Shown piece after piece: positions 1-6,123 of a stretch of DNA of 8,303 nucleotides (position 1 is the stretch's first letter; every line of letters begins with the position of its first letter). A program made the translations under genes and the position numbers. Source of the stretch: DATFYI01 sp035315125 (GTDB taxonomy: Bacteria; Chloroflexota; Anaerolineae; Anaerolineales; Anaerolineaceae). Location of the stretch: positions 1-8,303 of the forward strand of contig DATFYI010000184.1 of the NCBI GenBank assembly GCA_035315125.1, in the 5' to 3' direction. The notes under the pieces are model-generated. The model ran no database searches, was not told the origin of the DNA, and was given only the letters and a program-made list of their open reading frames with translations.

Positions 1-250
1 CCAGATGCCCAAAACTGCGGATAGCCTGGGCCAGATTGACCGCCGCCACCACCTTATTTAACTCGTAGGGCAACACTGCTGCCGAAGCTGGACTGGCCAG
101 TGCGTTGCCAGGTCCCACCAATTCCGGCGGCCAGCCTTCGAACAAAGCCCGTGTTTGCGAGTCTACAGAGTGAGGGTCTCGCAAAAATCGCTCGTACAGC
201 TCGCTTAAATAACCTGCATTCAGGGCATGAATACCAAAATCTTTCTGCAT
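1..250 (-). CDS. sucA: 2-oxoglutarate dehydrogenase E1 component, N-terminal part (gene cut by window edge)
   Basis: This is the first 83 codons of a thiamine-diphosphate E1 subunit that decarboxylates 2-oxoglutarate and passes the succinyl group to E2 in the TCA cycle; it acts in the cytoplasm. Two blocks typical of SucA/OdhA N-termini are visible: residues 9-40, with NAGYLSELYERFL, DP-SVD and ALFEGW, which forms the short helical E2-docking region, and residues 68-83, ending in AIRSFGHL, which matches the conserved IR-x2-GHL segment before the ThDP domain. The region between (41-62) is rich in Ala, Pro and Gly, as usual for a linker. The catalytic domains lie beyond base 1. The ATG at 250 fits the family N-terminus. 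No Shine-Dalgarno sequence precedes it, and a candidate -10 box ends only 7 bases upstream, so the mRNA may be leaderless. The identity rests on these N-terminal motifs only. Confidence 0.85.
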   Translation of the reverse strand, partial: MQKDFGIHALNAGYLSELYERFLRDPHSVDSQTRALFEGWPPELVGPGNALASPASAAVLPYELNKVVAAVNLAQAIRSFGHL

Positions 251-257
251 GTTTATT

Positions 258-285
258 ATCATAACATGGATAGAATTTGTAACAA
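258..285 (-). promoter_or_regulatory. Candidate sigma70-type promoter of sucA, possibly leaderless
   Basis: Read on the minus strand, TTGTTA (285-280) and TATGAT (263-258) are separated by 16 bases and resemble -35 and -10 boxes. Only AATAAAC lies between the -10 box and the ATG at 250, so transcription would begin at or within a base or two of the start codon. This agrees with the absence of a ribosome binding site. It is a motif-based prediction. Confidence 0.45.
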
Positions 286-288
286 ATT
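274..288. promoter_or_regulatory. 15-bp dyad AATTTG-TAA-CAAATT over the sucA -35 box, possible operator
   Basis: AATTTG (274-279) and CAAATT (283-288) are perfect inverted repeats around a 3-base centre. The dyad fully covers the candidate sucA -35 element (280-285). Such a position suits a repressor that controls sucA, and it could also affect the divergent dsbA-like gene. The bound protein is unknown and the site is AT-rich, so chance cannot be excluded. Confidence 0.35.
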
Positions 289-323
289 AGAGGAATCTGT
301 GAATTTATCCAGATATAATTTCA

Positions 324-351
324 GCCAATCTTAAGGATTGGCGATTATAAT
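324..351 (+). promoter_or_regulatory. Dyad GCCAATC-ttaag-GATTGGC and -10 box upstream of the CPVC thiol oxidoreductase gene
   Basis: A perfect 7-bp inverted repeat (324-330 and 336-342, 5-base centre) lies directly upstream of TATAAT at 346-351. With that -10 box the dyad would fill the -35 to -10 spacer and could act as an operator. A second TATAAT at 314-319 would instead start transcripts near 326 and put the hairpin at the 5' end of the mRNA. Neither -10 has a good TTGACA-like partner. No T-run follows the stem, so it is not an intrinsic terminator. Confidence 0.4.
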
Positions 352-398
352 ATCATTCACAAATAAGTTGATCTTTTTTATCTTGAGATTATTTATTC

Positions 399-405
399 AG
401 GAGAG
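399..405 (+). promoter_or_regulatory. Shine-Dalgarno site AGGAGAG fixing the start at 409
   Basis: AGGAG ends 5 bases before the ATG at 409, a standard spacing. It supports this start codon and hence the basic N-terminal tail ahead of the membrane segment. Confidence 0.75.
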
Positions 406-408
406 CGC

Positions 409-1182
409 ATGTCGGACAACAAACCCCAAACCAACCGGACGGTAGCCACTCGCAGATCCGTCAAACAGAAACGTGCTCAACGCGAGCGCCGTCAGGGCAT
501 CATTATCCTGGTGGCAGGCATTGTTATTGTCCTGGTCATCCTCGGTTTTGCCGTTTATCCCCAGATCAAAACTGCCACCACCCCTATCGGCACGATCGTA
601 CAGATCACGCCCGTGGCGCGCCCGCAGGCCAGCGGCACTGCCGCCGGCAACCCAAACGCCAAAGTGCGCATCGACGTCTTTGAAGACTTCCAATGCCCGG
701 TCTGCCGCCAGTTTACCGCCACTATCGAGCCGCAGTTGATGCAGAACGAAGTCGCTTCCGGACAGGTTTATTACGTCTTCCACAACTTCCCGTTTATCGA
801 CCGCGGCACATGGACTTCCGCTCAAAGAGAATCACACCAGGCCGCCAATGCCGCCATGTGCGCCGCTGCCCAGGGCCGTTTCTGGGATTATCACGACATT
901 CTGTTCGCCAACTGGACCGGCGAGAACGTGGGTGATTTCAACGACAACCGGCTGGTGGCCTATGCCCAGACCCTCAAGCTGGACATGAATATTTTCAACA
1001 CCTGCTTTAAAGCCAATACATATAAGGCTCAAATTGACGCCGATTTGGCCGAGGGCAACAGCATGAATGTCACCGGCACACCCTCTATCTTTGTTAATAA
1101 CAAAGAGGTGACGCCCGGCTCCGTCCCCACCTACGCGCAGATCCAACAGGCCATTGCCCAGGCAGTTGCGACTGCCAAATAA
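409..1182 (+). CDS. Membrane-anchored DsbA-family thiol:disulfide oxidoreductase (CPVC active site)
   Basis: A 257-residue protein predicted to form or shuffle disulfides in exported proteins. Residues 1-29 are strongly basic and stay inside. Residues 30-50 (beginning IIILVAGIVIVLVILG) are one membrane segment that acts as an uncleaved anchor. Residues 51-80 are a flexible linker, and about 81-255 form the thioredoxin fold with its helical insertion. The redox motif is C96-P-V-C99 within FEDFQCPVCRQF, and the cis-proline loop is TGTPSIFVN with Pro225. Two further cysteines, C151 in the helical insertion and C199, are spaced much like the second, structural disulfide of mycobacterial DsbA. The fold therefore lies outside the membrane. 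No DsbB or VKOR partner is in the window. The next gene starts 11 bases downstream, so the two are probably cotranscribed. A second family member with a CTTC site is encoded at 6446-7078. Confidence 0.9.
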   Translation: MSDNKPQTNRTVATRRSVKQKRAQRERRQGIIILVAGIVIVLVILGFAVYPQIKTATTPIGTIVQITPVARPQASGTAAGNPNAKVRIDVFEDFQCPVCRQFTATIEPQLMQNEVASGQVYYVFHNFPFIDRGTWTSAQRESHQAANAAMCAAAQGRFWDYHDILFANWTGENVGDFNDNRLVAYAQTLKLDMNIFNTCFKANTYKAQIDADLAEGNSMNVTGTPSIFVNNKEVTPGSVPTYAQIQQAIAQAVATAK

Positions 1183-1193
1183 GATCTGCTGCG

Positions 1194-1652
1194 ATGAGCG
1201 ACCGCCTGCCATCCATCTTTCAAATCATTCGCACCGATTACCTGGCGATTACTCTGGCAGTAGTACCTCCAGCGCTGTGGTTGCTATTCGGGGTTGTGTA
1301 CATTTTGCCGGCACTCCTGAACGGTCAGGCAGTCGATATAAATGGCTTTCTGATCCTGATATTGCTGGCGGTGACATTGTACTGTTGGCTTGCGCTGGCC
1401 TGGCGCGTGTCGAACATTCGCTCCGTCTTTGCCGCCGGTATCCATGTCCAGGGCATCATTACCGGCATCTGGTTTTTCCGAAACCGCGGCCAGATGTGCT
1501 TCAGCTACACTTACCTGGGAGCTCTACATGATGCCAAAATGACCCTCGTAAAAAACCTGCGCACCTGCCACCTGCAAGAAGGTGCAACCCTCGGTCTGCT
1601 GGTCGATCCGAACAACCCGGACCGAGCTTTTTTGCAAGATCTCTTTATTTAG
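1194..1652 (+). CDS. Small two-TM membrane protein with C-terminal beta domain, DUF3592-like
   Basis: A 152-residue protein of unknown function. Two hydrophobic segments, about 17-41 and 50-72, form a hairpin that leaves both ends on the same side, probably the cytoplasm. Residues 73-152 look like a small beta-rich domain. The pattern of G-x-V-x-G...R...SYTYLG...L-x-EG...L-V-D-P-x-N-P-x-x-A at 82-145 recalls DUF3592, in which a short beta domain ends in a DP-NP signature. Unlike the usual DUF3592 arrangement, the beta part follows both membrane segments instead of lying between them. The start lies 11 bases after the upstream stop and has no clear ribosome site, so translation may be coupled to the dsbA-like gene. 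The pairing could mean a role in membrane or envelope quality control, but that is a guess from position only. Confidence 0.6.
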   Translation: MSDRLPSIFQIIRTDYLAITLAVVPPALWLLFGVVYILPALLNGQAVDINGFLILILLAVTLYCWLALAWRVSNIRSVFAAGIHVQGIITGIWFFRNRGQMCFSYTYLGALHDAKMTLVKNLRTCHLQEGATLGLLVDPNNPDRAFLQDLFI

Positions 1653-1735
1653 GTCAAATTATCTGCAGCCAGGACTTTATGTAATATTGATCCAAAAAGC
1701 ATAGAATCATAATCACAAATAAAACGATCAGGTTT

Positions 1736-3394
1736 TTACAATGGCTTTTCCGGGCGGTAATACTCCAGCGCCGGTGCAACTCGCAAACCCTGCAGTTTAA
1801 GCGCCTGTAGGCGGTAGAGATAGGCGCAGCCGGTCAGGATATGGCAGGCCACATCCACCACATGGCGGTTTTGCGGCTCGGCCAGATAGCTGCCGCGCGT
1901 CCAATCGTTGAAGGTGCCCATGGACGGGCCGCACCAGATCTGGTAATCCATCTCGCGGCCTTTTTCGCCACTGCTCGACCAGCGGCTGCTCAGTCCCAGA
2001 TACCAGCGGAACACCAGCGCCATTTTACGGTGCGGGTCGCCGTTGGCGCGCTTAATCTGCTCGGGATCGCGTTCTTCAAAGAATTTGACCGTATCCTGCC
2101 AAACAGTTTCCAGCGAGCGCTTGAAAACCTGTTTTTCCAGCTTTTCGCGTTCTGCCAATGGAATTTCTTCGATTGAATTGTAATGGGTATATAGCTCGAA
2201 TAATTTCTGGGCGCGCATGGGAAAGAGTGTGCCGCGTTTGAGCAACTGTACCTTTACACCCATCTCGAACATATCCGCCGCCGGGGCCATGATCACATCG
2301 GCCATATCGGCCTGGGCCAGCAGCTTTTTGGTATATTCGCAAGCATTCGATTCAACGCAGGCCTGGTTGACCGAGCCGGTCACAACGTAAGCCGCCCCCA
2401 TTATAAAAGCCGCCAGGGCCGAAGAGGGCGTACTGATGCCGCCGGCTGCTCCAATCCGCACCGTTTGGGCGTATTGGAACTTCTCTTGCAGCTCATCCCG
2501 TAGTGCAATCATGGTCGGCAGCAAACAGACCAGCGGGCGGTTATCGGTGTGCCCGCCCGAATCGGCCTCGACCGTCACGTCATCCGCCATCGGCACCTGG
2601 TGAGCCAACCCAGCTTGCAGCTCGCTGATCTTTTTCTCGGCCACCAGTTGGTTGAGGATATCCTGCGGCGCCGGTGACATAAACAGGCTGGCCACCTCTT
2701 TGCGGGAGATCTTAGCAATCACCCGGTTTTTGATCTGGATCTGGCCGGCCGGAGTTTGTGAAAGACCGGCCACCCGGTAATACACCAGGGCCGGCGTAAT
2801 ATCCAGATAGGCCGAAGCCTCAATCAAAGTCACACCGTATTTTAAATATAAATCTACCGCACGGTGTTCGAGCGCCGGCTCGTTAGGGCTATTGATCAGG
2901 TTAAACGCGTACGGCCCTTCCGGCAATTCTTTTTGAACTTGCTGGATGGCAGCTTCCACCCGGGCTGGTGTCATCCCAGCTGCTCCGTAAGAGCCCAGAA
3001 AACCGGCTTTGCCCAGCTCGATTACCATCTGCTCGGAAGAAATCCCATTGGCCATCGAACCGCCGTAATAAGCGTAGCGTGTACCGTAGGCTGAAATGAA
3101 ATCTGGATCGCCCAGGGTCTGCAACGGCAACGCCTGGGTCATCATATAACCCGGCAAAGTGCCACCAAACTTACCGTTCTGAGAACTCTCCAGGCGACCC
3201 TGTCGGGTTACGCCCAGAGCTTCGGGCTCACCTACCAGATAAACCGGCTGATCCAGATCTAACAGGCATTTGCGGATGCCTTCCTGGTCGTAGGCAATTG
3301 AATCGTGTGGACCCTGCCAGGTTAGATTTTGAGTGTTCCGAAATCCTGCCAGGTGCAGGACGGCGGCAGGTTTGATCGTGTTTGTCTCTACCAT
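1736..3394 (-). CDS. pfaD: PfaD-family FMN-dependent enoyl reductase (stand-alone)
   Basis: A 552-residue protein, full length for PfaD. PfaD enzymes are trans-acting enoyl reductases that use NAD(P)H and FMN to saturate enoyl-ACP intermediates of polyunsaturated fatty acid or trans-AT polyketide synthases. They belong to the FabK / 2-nitropropane dioxygenase TIM-barrel superfamily. The N-terminal block around SAYGTRYAYYGGSMANGISS (101-120) is characteristic. The flavin site shows E276-A-D-S-G-G-H282-T-D-N, with His282 matching the conserved FabK histidine, followed by the phosphate-binding IGAAGGISTP (314-323) and AAYVVTGSVNQAC (334-346). The C-terminal PfaD tail with WCGPSMGTFNDW (487-498) is present. 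GGAG 5 bases before the ATG supports the start. It is the last gene of a minus-strand cluster, 90 bases after the M20 peptidase gene. No synthase or acyl carrier protein is encoded in the window, so its substrate is unknown. Confidence 0.9.
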   Translation of the reverse strand: MVETNTIKPAAVLHLAGFRNTQNLTWQGPHDSIAYDQEGIRKCLLDLDQPVYLVGEPEALGVTRQGRLESSQNGKFGGTLPGYMMTQALPLQTLGDPDFISAYGTRYAYYGGSMANGISSEQMVIELGKAGFLGSYGAAGMTPARVEAAIQQVQKELPEGPYAFNLINSPNEPALEHRAVDLYLKYGVTLIEASAYLDITPALVYYRVAGLSQTPAGQIQIKNRVIAKISRKEVASLFMSPAPQDILNQLVAEKKISELQAGLAHQVPMADDVTVEADSGGHTDNRPLVCLLPTMIALRDELQEKFQYAQTVRIGAAGGISTPSSALAAFIMGAAYVVTGSVNQACVESNACEYTKKLLAQADMADVIMAPAADMFEMGVKVQLLKRGTLFPMRAQKLFELYTHYNSIEEIPLAEREKLEKQVFKRSLETVWQDTVKFFEERDPEQIKRANGDPHRKMALVFRWYLGLSSRWSSSGEKGREMDYQIWCGPSMGTFNDWTRGSYLAEPQNRHVVDVACHILTGCAYLYRLQALKLQGLRVAPALEYYRPEKPL

Positions 3395-3399
3395 ACCAA

Positions 3400-3403
3400 C
3401 TCC
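3400..3403 (-). promoter_or_regulatory. Ribosome binding site GGAG of pfaD
   Basis: On the minus strand GGAG lies 5 bases before the ATG at 3394. It picks this ATG over an out-of-frame ATG 11 bases upstream at 3405. Confidence 0.6.
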
Positions 3404-3429
3404 ATCCCTCTCAGAAATAACTTTAATAA

Positions 3430-3463
3430 TAACCTTTAAAACCCAATGAAGCAGCCAAGGTTA
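3430..3463. repeat. 7-bp inverted repeat TAACCTT / AAGGTTA in the M20-pfaD gap
   Basis: TAACCTT (3430-3436) and AAGGTTA (3457-3463) are perfect inverted copies 20 bases apart within the 90-base gap between the M20 gene and pfaD. It may be a two-site operator or a weak RNA stem. The stem is short, the loop is long and no T-run follows, so it is unlikely to terminate transcription. The same 7-mer also occurs at 4715-4721 and 5349-5355. Confidence 0.3.
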
Positions 3464-3484
3464 CGCCGTCAGCAGATGCCACTG

Positions 3485-4693
3485 TCACCACTCACCCAGC
3501 TCAAGCGCCAATGCCAGATAACCCAACATCCCTTCTATCAATTGATCGATTGAGACATTTTCTTCCATGTTGTGTAATTTTGGGAAATCGCCCGGGCCAA
3601 AGCCGATGGTCGGCACGCCAGCCGCAGCCAGATGGCCGGCGTCGGTTGCAAAGGACCAGATAATAGGTTCCACCGGACGGCCCAGGGCTTGCTTGAGAAT
3701 ATCCTCCCCACGGATAACCAGGGTGTCGTGAAGGTTGAGATTATAAGAAGGCAGGCTGAAAGGAAATATCTCAGTTCTTCCAGTCCAGGTGCGCAACACT
3801 TGTTGGGGAATTTCAATCTGCCCCTGACTACCAGGCACTTCTGCCAGACAGTTTTGCAGCAATAAATCGAGCTGGGCCAATAAGCCTGCAATCGCCTCTC
3901 CTGGCACTGTACGGATATCCAAGTGCAATTTGAGCTCACCTGGAGTTACATTTCCGGATTGCTTGTCCGAAAAGATCAGGGTGGGCGTCACAGATGTATT
4001 GCCAAATTCAGGATAGCTTGGTAGGCTCAATGTTTCCAGCCCCTGGATAAAGCGGGCGATGACGGGATAGGGGTTTACCCCAAACTGGGGCATGCTGGCA
4101 TGAGCTGACCTGCCTATTACTTTGACAACCACCAGAGAACGGCCGCGATGACCGTGCGCCAGTTGGCCACTGGTTGATTCTCCCACAACTGCACAATCGG
4201 GTTGTAAACTGCTTGATAATTGCACAGTTCCCAGACCACCCATTTCTTCCTGCACTGCGGCGCCCAGGTAGATATCACCGGGTGGGCGGATACCCTCACG
4301 CGCCAGGATACCGACTGCATGGATCATAGCGCCGAGCGGGCCTTTCATATCCGCTGCCCCCATTCCCCACAACCTGCCGTTGTGGATCTCACCACCATAC
4401 GGAGGGTAAAACCAGCCATCGAAATTTCCCGGAAATGAATGATCCATGTGACCATCGAACAAAATAGAGTGACCTTTACGCTGGCCACGCACCAATCCAA
4501 TGGCGTTGCCCCATTCATCATGCCAGACCTGGTCATAACCTAACCGGCTCATCTCAGACTCAATCAAATGCACCAGGTTTTCTTCTTCGCCAGGCAAACT
4601 GGGCACCTGCACCAGTCGTTGGCAGAAACCGATCATATCAACCTGGTACTTCTGGACGTACGATTTAAGCTGGCCGGCTGGAATGTGGCTCAT
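3485..4693 (-). CDS. M20 family zinc metallopeptidase/deacylase, YgeY-like
   Basis: A 402-residue cytoplasmic metal-dependent amide hydrolase of the M20 family (ArgE/DapE/CPG2 type), which splits amide bonds in dipeptides or N-acyl amino acids. All expected residues are visible: H82-x-D84 in FDGHMDHS, D115 in GMGAADMKGPLGAM, the pair E149-E150 in VQEEMGG, E172 in VGES and H374 in KLHNMEE. Together they give two metal sites, with D84 and E149 for catalysis. H198 in RSAHASMPQ marks the dimerisation lid domain (about 185-300). The N-terminal YQVDMIGFCQRLVQVPS and C-terminal WSFATDAGHL...PTIGFGPG recall E. coli YgeY more than DapE or ArgE. The true substrate cannot be read from the sequence. The gene starts 26 bases after the DUF1684 stop, so the two are likely cotranscribed. 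There is no clear Shine-Dalgarno site, although a TATAAT lies at 4716-4711. Confidence 0.9.
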   Translation of the reverse strand: MSHIPAGQLKSYVQKYQVDMIGFCQRLVQVPSLPGEEENLVHLIESEMSRLGYDQVWHDEWGNAIGLVRGQRKGHSILFDGHMDHSFPGNFDGWFYPPYGGEIHNGRLWGMGAADMKGPLGAMIHAVGILAREGIRPPGDIYLGAAVQEEMGGLGTVQLSSSLQPDCAVVGESTSGQLAHGHRGRSLVVVKVIGRSAHASMPQFGVNPYPVIARFIQGLETLSLPSYPEFGNTSVTPTLIFSDKQSGNVTPGELKLHLDIRTVPGEAIAGLLAQLDLLLQNCLAEVPGSQGQIEIPQQVLRTWTGRTEIFPFSLPSYNLNLHDTLVIRGEDILKQALGRPVEPIIWSFATDAGHLAAAGVPTIGFGPGDFPKLHNMEENVSIDQLIEGMLGYLALALELGEW

Positions 4694-4719
4694 GGCTTTA
4701 TTAAATTGACATTATAACC

Positions 4720-5226
4720 TTAATCGTGAAACCTTTTCTCTCCGGCTTTGATGGGAACGTTCAGATGGTTTTCAAAGGGGGTTAGAGGGCAAGACCACAT
4801 CTCATTGTAGGCGCAGTAAGGGTTATAAGCCATGTTGAAATCAACTAAAAACTGTCCGTTGGGCAGCGCCTCCGGTTCCAGATAACGTCCGGCCGGGTAG
4901 GTATCTTTGCCGGCCAGGCTGTCTACAAACGGTAAGAAATAGCCATTCCGGTCAGAATAAATGGTCAGTTCGACTTCTTTTCCTTCCATGGTGAATTTAA
5001 TTAGCCCATAGCGGGTGTATGTCTGGATATCTCCGGTAGAGGTTTGCATCTGGATTTTTTCTTTCCCAGGAAATTTCTCCACATTAACTTTTAACCTCAA
5101 CTGAGGGTTCTCCGGAAAATAATTCAGCCCGTGAAATTCGTGCTTCTGTTCTGGAGTTAGCGGGCTTTGCGGTTCGTTTGCAAAAAAGGTATCTTTCTCA
5201 ACTCGAAATTCTTCCAATGACGTCAT
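4720..5226 (-). CDS. DUF1684 family protein
   Basis: A 168-residue protein of the DUF1684 family, whose biochemical role is not established. Family marks are clear: FRVEKDTFF near the N-terminus, SPLT (21-24), F-x-GLNYFPENP (31-41), TYPAGRYLEPE (about 109-119) and the hallmark block DFNMAYNPYCAYN followed by CPLTPFENHL and PIKAGEKRF at the C-terminus. Many relatives carry a signal peptide or lipoprotein leader. This one begins directly with the domain, so it is probably cytoplasmic. The start is well fixed by AGGGAGG 5 bases upstream. It is the first gene of the minus-strand cluster with the M20 hydrolase and pfaD, and it diverges from the ECF sigma gene across a 213-bp shared control region. 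The fixed Tyr, Asn and Cys residues in the C-terminal block suggest an enzyme or ligand-binding role, which is inference. Confidence 0.88.
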   Translation of the reverse strand: MTSLEEFRVEKDTFFANEPQSPLTPEQKHEFHGLNYFPENPQLRLKVNVEKFPGKEKIQMQTSTGDIQTYTRYGLIKFTMEGKEVELTIYSDRNGYFLPFVDSLAGKDTYPAGRYLEPEALPNGQFLVDFNMAYNPYCAYNEMWSCPLTPFENHLNVPIKAGEKRFHD

Positions 5227-5231
5227 TTGAT

Positions 5232-5238
5232 CCTCCCT
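5232..5238 (-). promoter_or_regulatory. Strong Shine-Dalgarno site AGGGAGG of the DUF1684 gene
   Basis: AGGGAGG on the minus strand ends 5 bases before the ATG at 5226. It is the strongest ribosome site in the window and fixes the start that lacks a signal peptide. Confidence 0.8.
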
Positions 5239-5380
5239 TTTATATAAAGATTAAGTGTTCATATTCATTCGCTATAATTCGCATGTTTATAGATGTTTAC
5301 TATTTCTTTTTTCTTACTCGTTGGAAGTTCCATTGTTTTAATTCTTTAAAGGTTAATTTTATTCTGCATTCCTGGAGAAC

Positions 5381-5392
5381 CTGATATATCAG
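5381..5392. promoter_or_regulatory. Perfect 12-bp palindrome CTGATATATCAG upstream of the sigma gene
   Basis: CTGATATATCAG is its own reverse complement. It lies just upstream of the -35 region that would match the -10 box at 5418-5423. This placement suits an activator or repressor dimer controlling the sigma operon. No specific regulator is recognised. Confidence 0.4.
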
Positions 5393-5414
5393 CACTTTTT
5401 TCATAATAATAGTA

Positions 5415-5423
5415 TGCTATAAT
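5415..5423 (+). promoter_or_regulatory. Extended -10 promoter TGcTATAAT of the sigma operon
   Basis: TGCTATAAT is a consensus extended -10 box. The -35 position (about 5395-5400, CTTTTT) is poor, as is common when an extended -10 is present. Transcription would begin near 5430, almost at the ribosome site, which leaves a very short leader. The form suggests reading by the housekeeping sigma factor and not by the encoded ECF sigma. Confidence 0.5.
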
Positions 5424-5429
5424 CCGGTT

Positions 5430-5435
5430 AAGGAG
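5430..5435 (+). promoter_or_regulatory. Shine-Dalgarno site AAGGAG of the sigma gene
   Basis: AAGGAG ends 4 bases before the ATG at 5440 and confirms that start. Confidence 0.7.
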
Positions 5436-5439
5436 AGCA

Positions 5440-6078
5440 ATGGAAAAGCGCACGAACGAAAAATGGCTGGCAGACTTGCGTTCCACGGGAGCGGATCGCG
5501 ATGCAGCTTTGGAAGATCTGCGCCAGATCATCTTAAGCGGTCTGCCCTACGCCCTTTCTAAGTGGCTTTCCAGCAGTGACCCCCAATTTGCCCCACTGGC
5601 TGAAGAAGTCGCCCAGGATACTTTACTGCGCGTGCTGGATCGGCTGGACACATTTGAAGGTCGCAGCCAGTTTACCACCTGGGTTCATACCATTGCGGTG
5701 CGGATTGCCCTGACCGAGCTACGCCGCCAGAAATGGCGAGATGTTTCTCTGGAAAGCCTGACCGATGAGGACGACCCGGATATACTGCCCTTGCAAATCA
5801 AGAGTGACATCCCCGCCACCGAGACGTTGGTTGAAAGAGCCGATTTGCTGGATCGTGTTCAACGCATTATCGATGAAGAACTGACCGAAAAACAGCGTAG
5901 GGCATTGGTTGCGGTAGCGTTCAAGGGTATGCCATTGGGTGAAGTTGCCCGGCGTATGGGCATGGAACGGAACGCTCTCTATAAGCTCCTGCACGATGCG
6001 CGTCTGCACCTGAAAAAGCGTATGGAAAAAGAGGGAATATTAACCTCAGATGTTTTTGAAGCCATCGAGCAAGGGTAA
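5440..6078 (+). CDS. ECF (extracytoplasmic function) RNA polymerase sigma factor
   Basis: A 212-residue sigma70-family protein with the two-domain ECF layout. Region 2 (about 25-100) contains LAEEVAQDTLLRVLDRLDTF for core binding, and GRSQFTTWVHTIAVRIALTELRR for -10 melting and recognition. An acidic linker (105-130) follows. Region 4 (about 135-195), with LTEKQRRALVAVAFKGMPLGEVARRMGM, is the helix-turn-helix that reads the -35 element. Regions 1 and 3 are absent, as expected for ECF factors. A zinc-type anti-sigma gene starts 45 bases downstream and a DsbA-like gene follows it, so the three form an operon. The arrangement resembles SigR-RsrA of Streptomyces, which responds to thiol oxidation. 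No classic GGAAC or GGAAT box with a matching -10 was found in front of the operon, so self-activation is not supported by what can be seen. Confidence 0.93.
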   Translation: MEKRTNEKWLADLRSTGADRDAALEDLRQIILSGLPYALSKWLSSSDPQFAPLAEEVAQDTLLRVLDRLDTFEGRSQFTTWVHTIAVRIALTELRRQKWRDVSLESLTDEDDPDILPLQIKSDIPATETLVERADLLDRVQRIIDEELTEKQRRALVAVAFKGMPLGEVARRMGMERNALYKLLHDARLHLKKRMEKEGILTSDVFEAIEQG

Positions 6079-6111
6079 TATGCATGTTACCTGGCGCGTC
6101 ATAGAGCTGTA

Positions 6112-6117
6112 AAGAGG
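6112..6117 (+). promoter_or_regulatory. Ribosome binding site AAGAGG of the anti-sigma gene
   Basis: AAGAGG ends 6 bases before the ATG at 6124 and supports that start, including the 45-residue extension ahead of the zinc-binding domain. Confidence 0.55.
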
Positions 6118-6123
6118 AATCTA

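Noticed and set aside
397..825. A 142-codon open frame on the minus strand inside the CPVC DsbA-like gene
   Set aside because: It is antisense to a gene with clear family motifs, shows no recognisable domain and has no ribosome site.
832..1212. A 126-codon minus-strand frame antisense to the DsbA C-terminus
   Set aside because: The Gly- and Val-rich translation looks like a shadow of the opposite strand, with no motif.
1720..1738. AAAAC-GATCAG-GTTTT hairpin between the two-TM gene and pfaD as an intrinsic terminator
   Set aside because: The stem is only 5 bp and nearly all A-T, and no U-tract follows on either strand. It also overlaps the pfaD stop codon. It is too weak to call.
4711..4716. 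TATAAT on the minus strand as the promoter of the M20 gene
   Set aside because: No -35-like hexamer is found at 16-18 bases upstream, and the position falls in the 26-base gap of a likely operon. It is not listed as a promoter.
5283..5299. Direct repeat ATGTTTA spaced 10 bp in the DUF1684-sigma gap
   Set aside because: Two 7-base copies in very AT-rich DNA are easily due to chance, and no promoter lies in a suitable place nearby.
5719..6009. A minus-strand frame inside the sigma factor gene
   Set aside because: The sigma frame carries conserved region 2 and 4 motifs across this stretch; the antisense frame has none.
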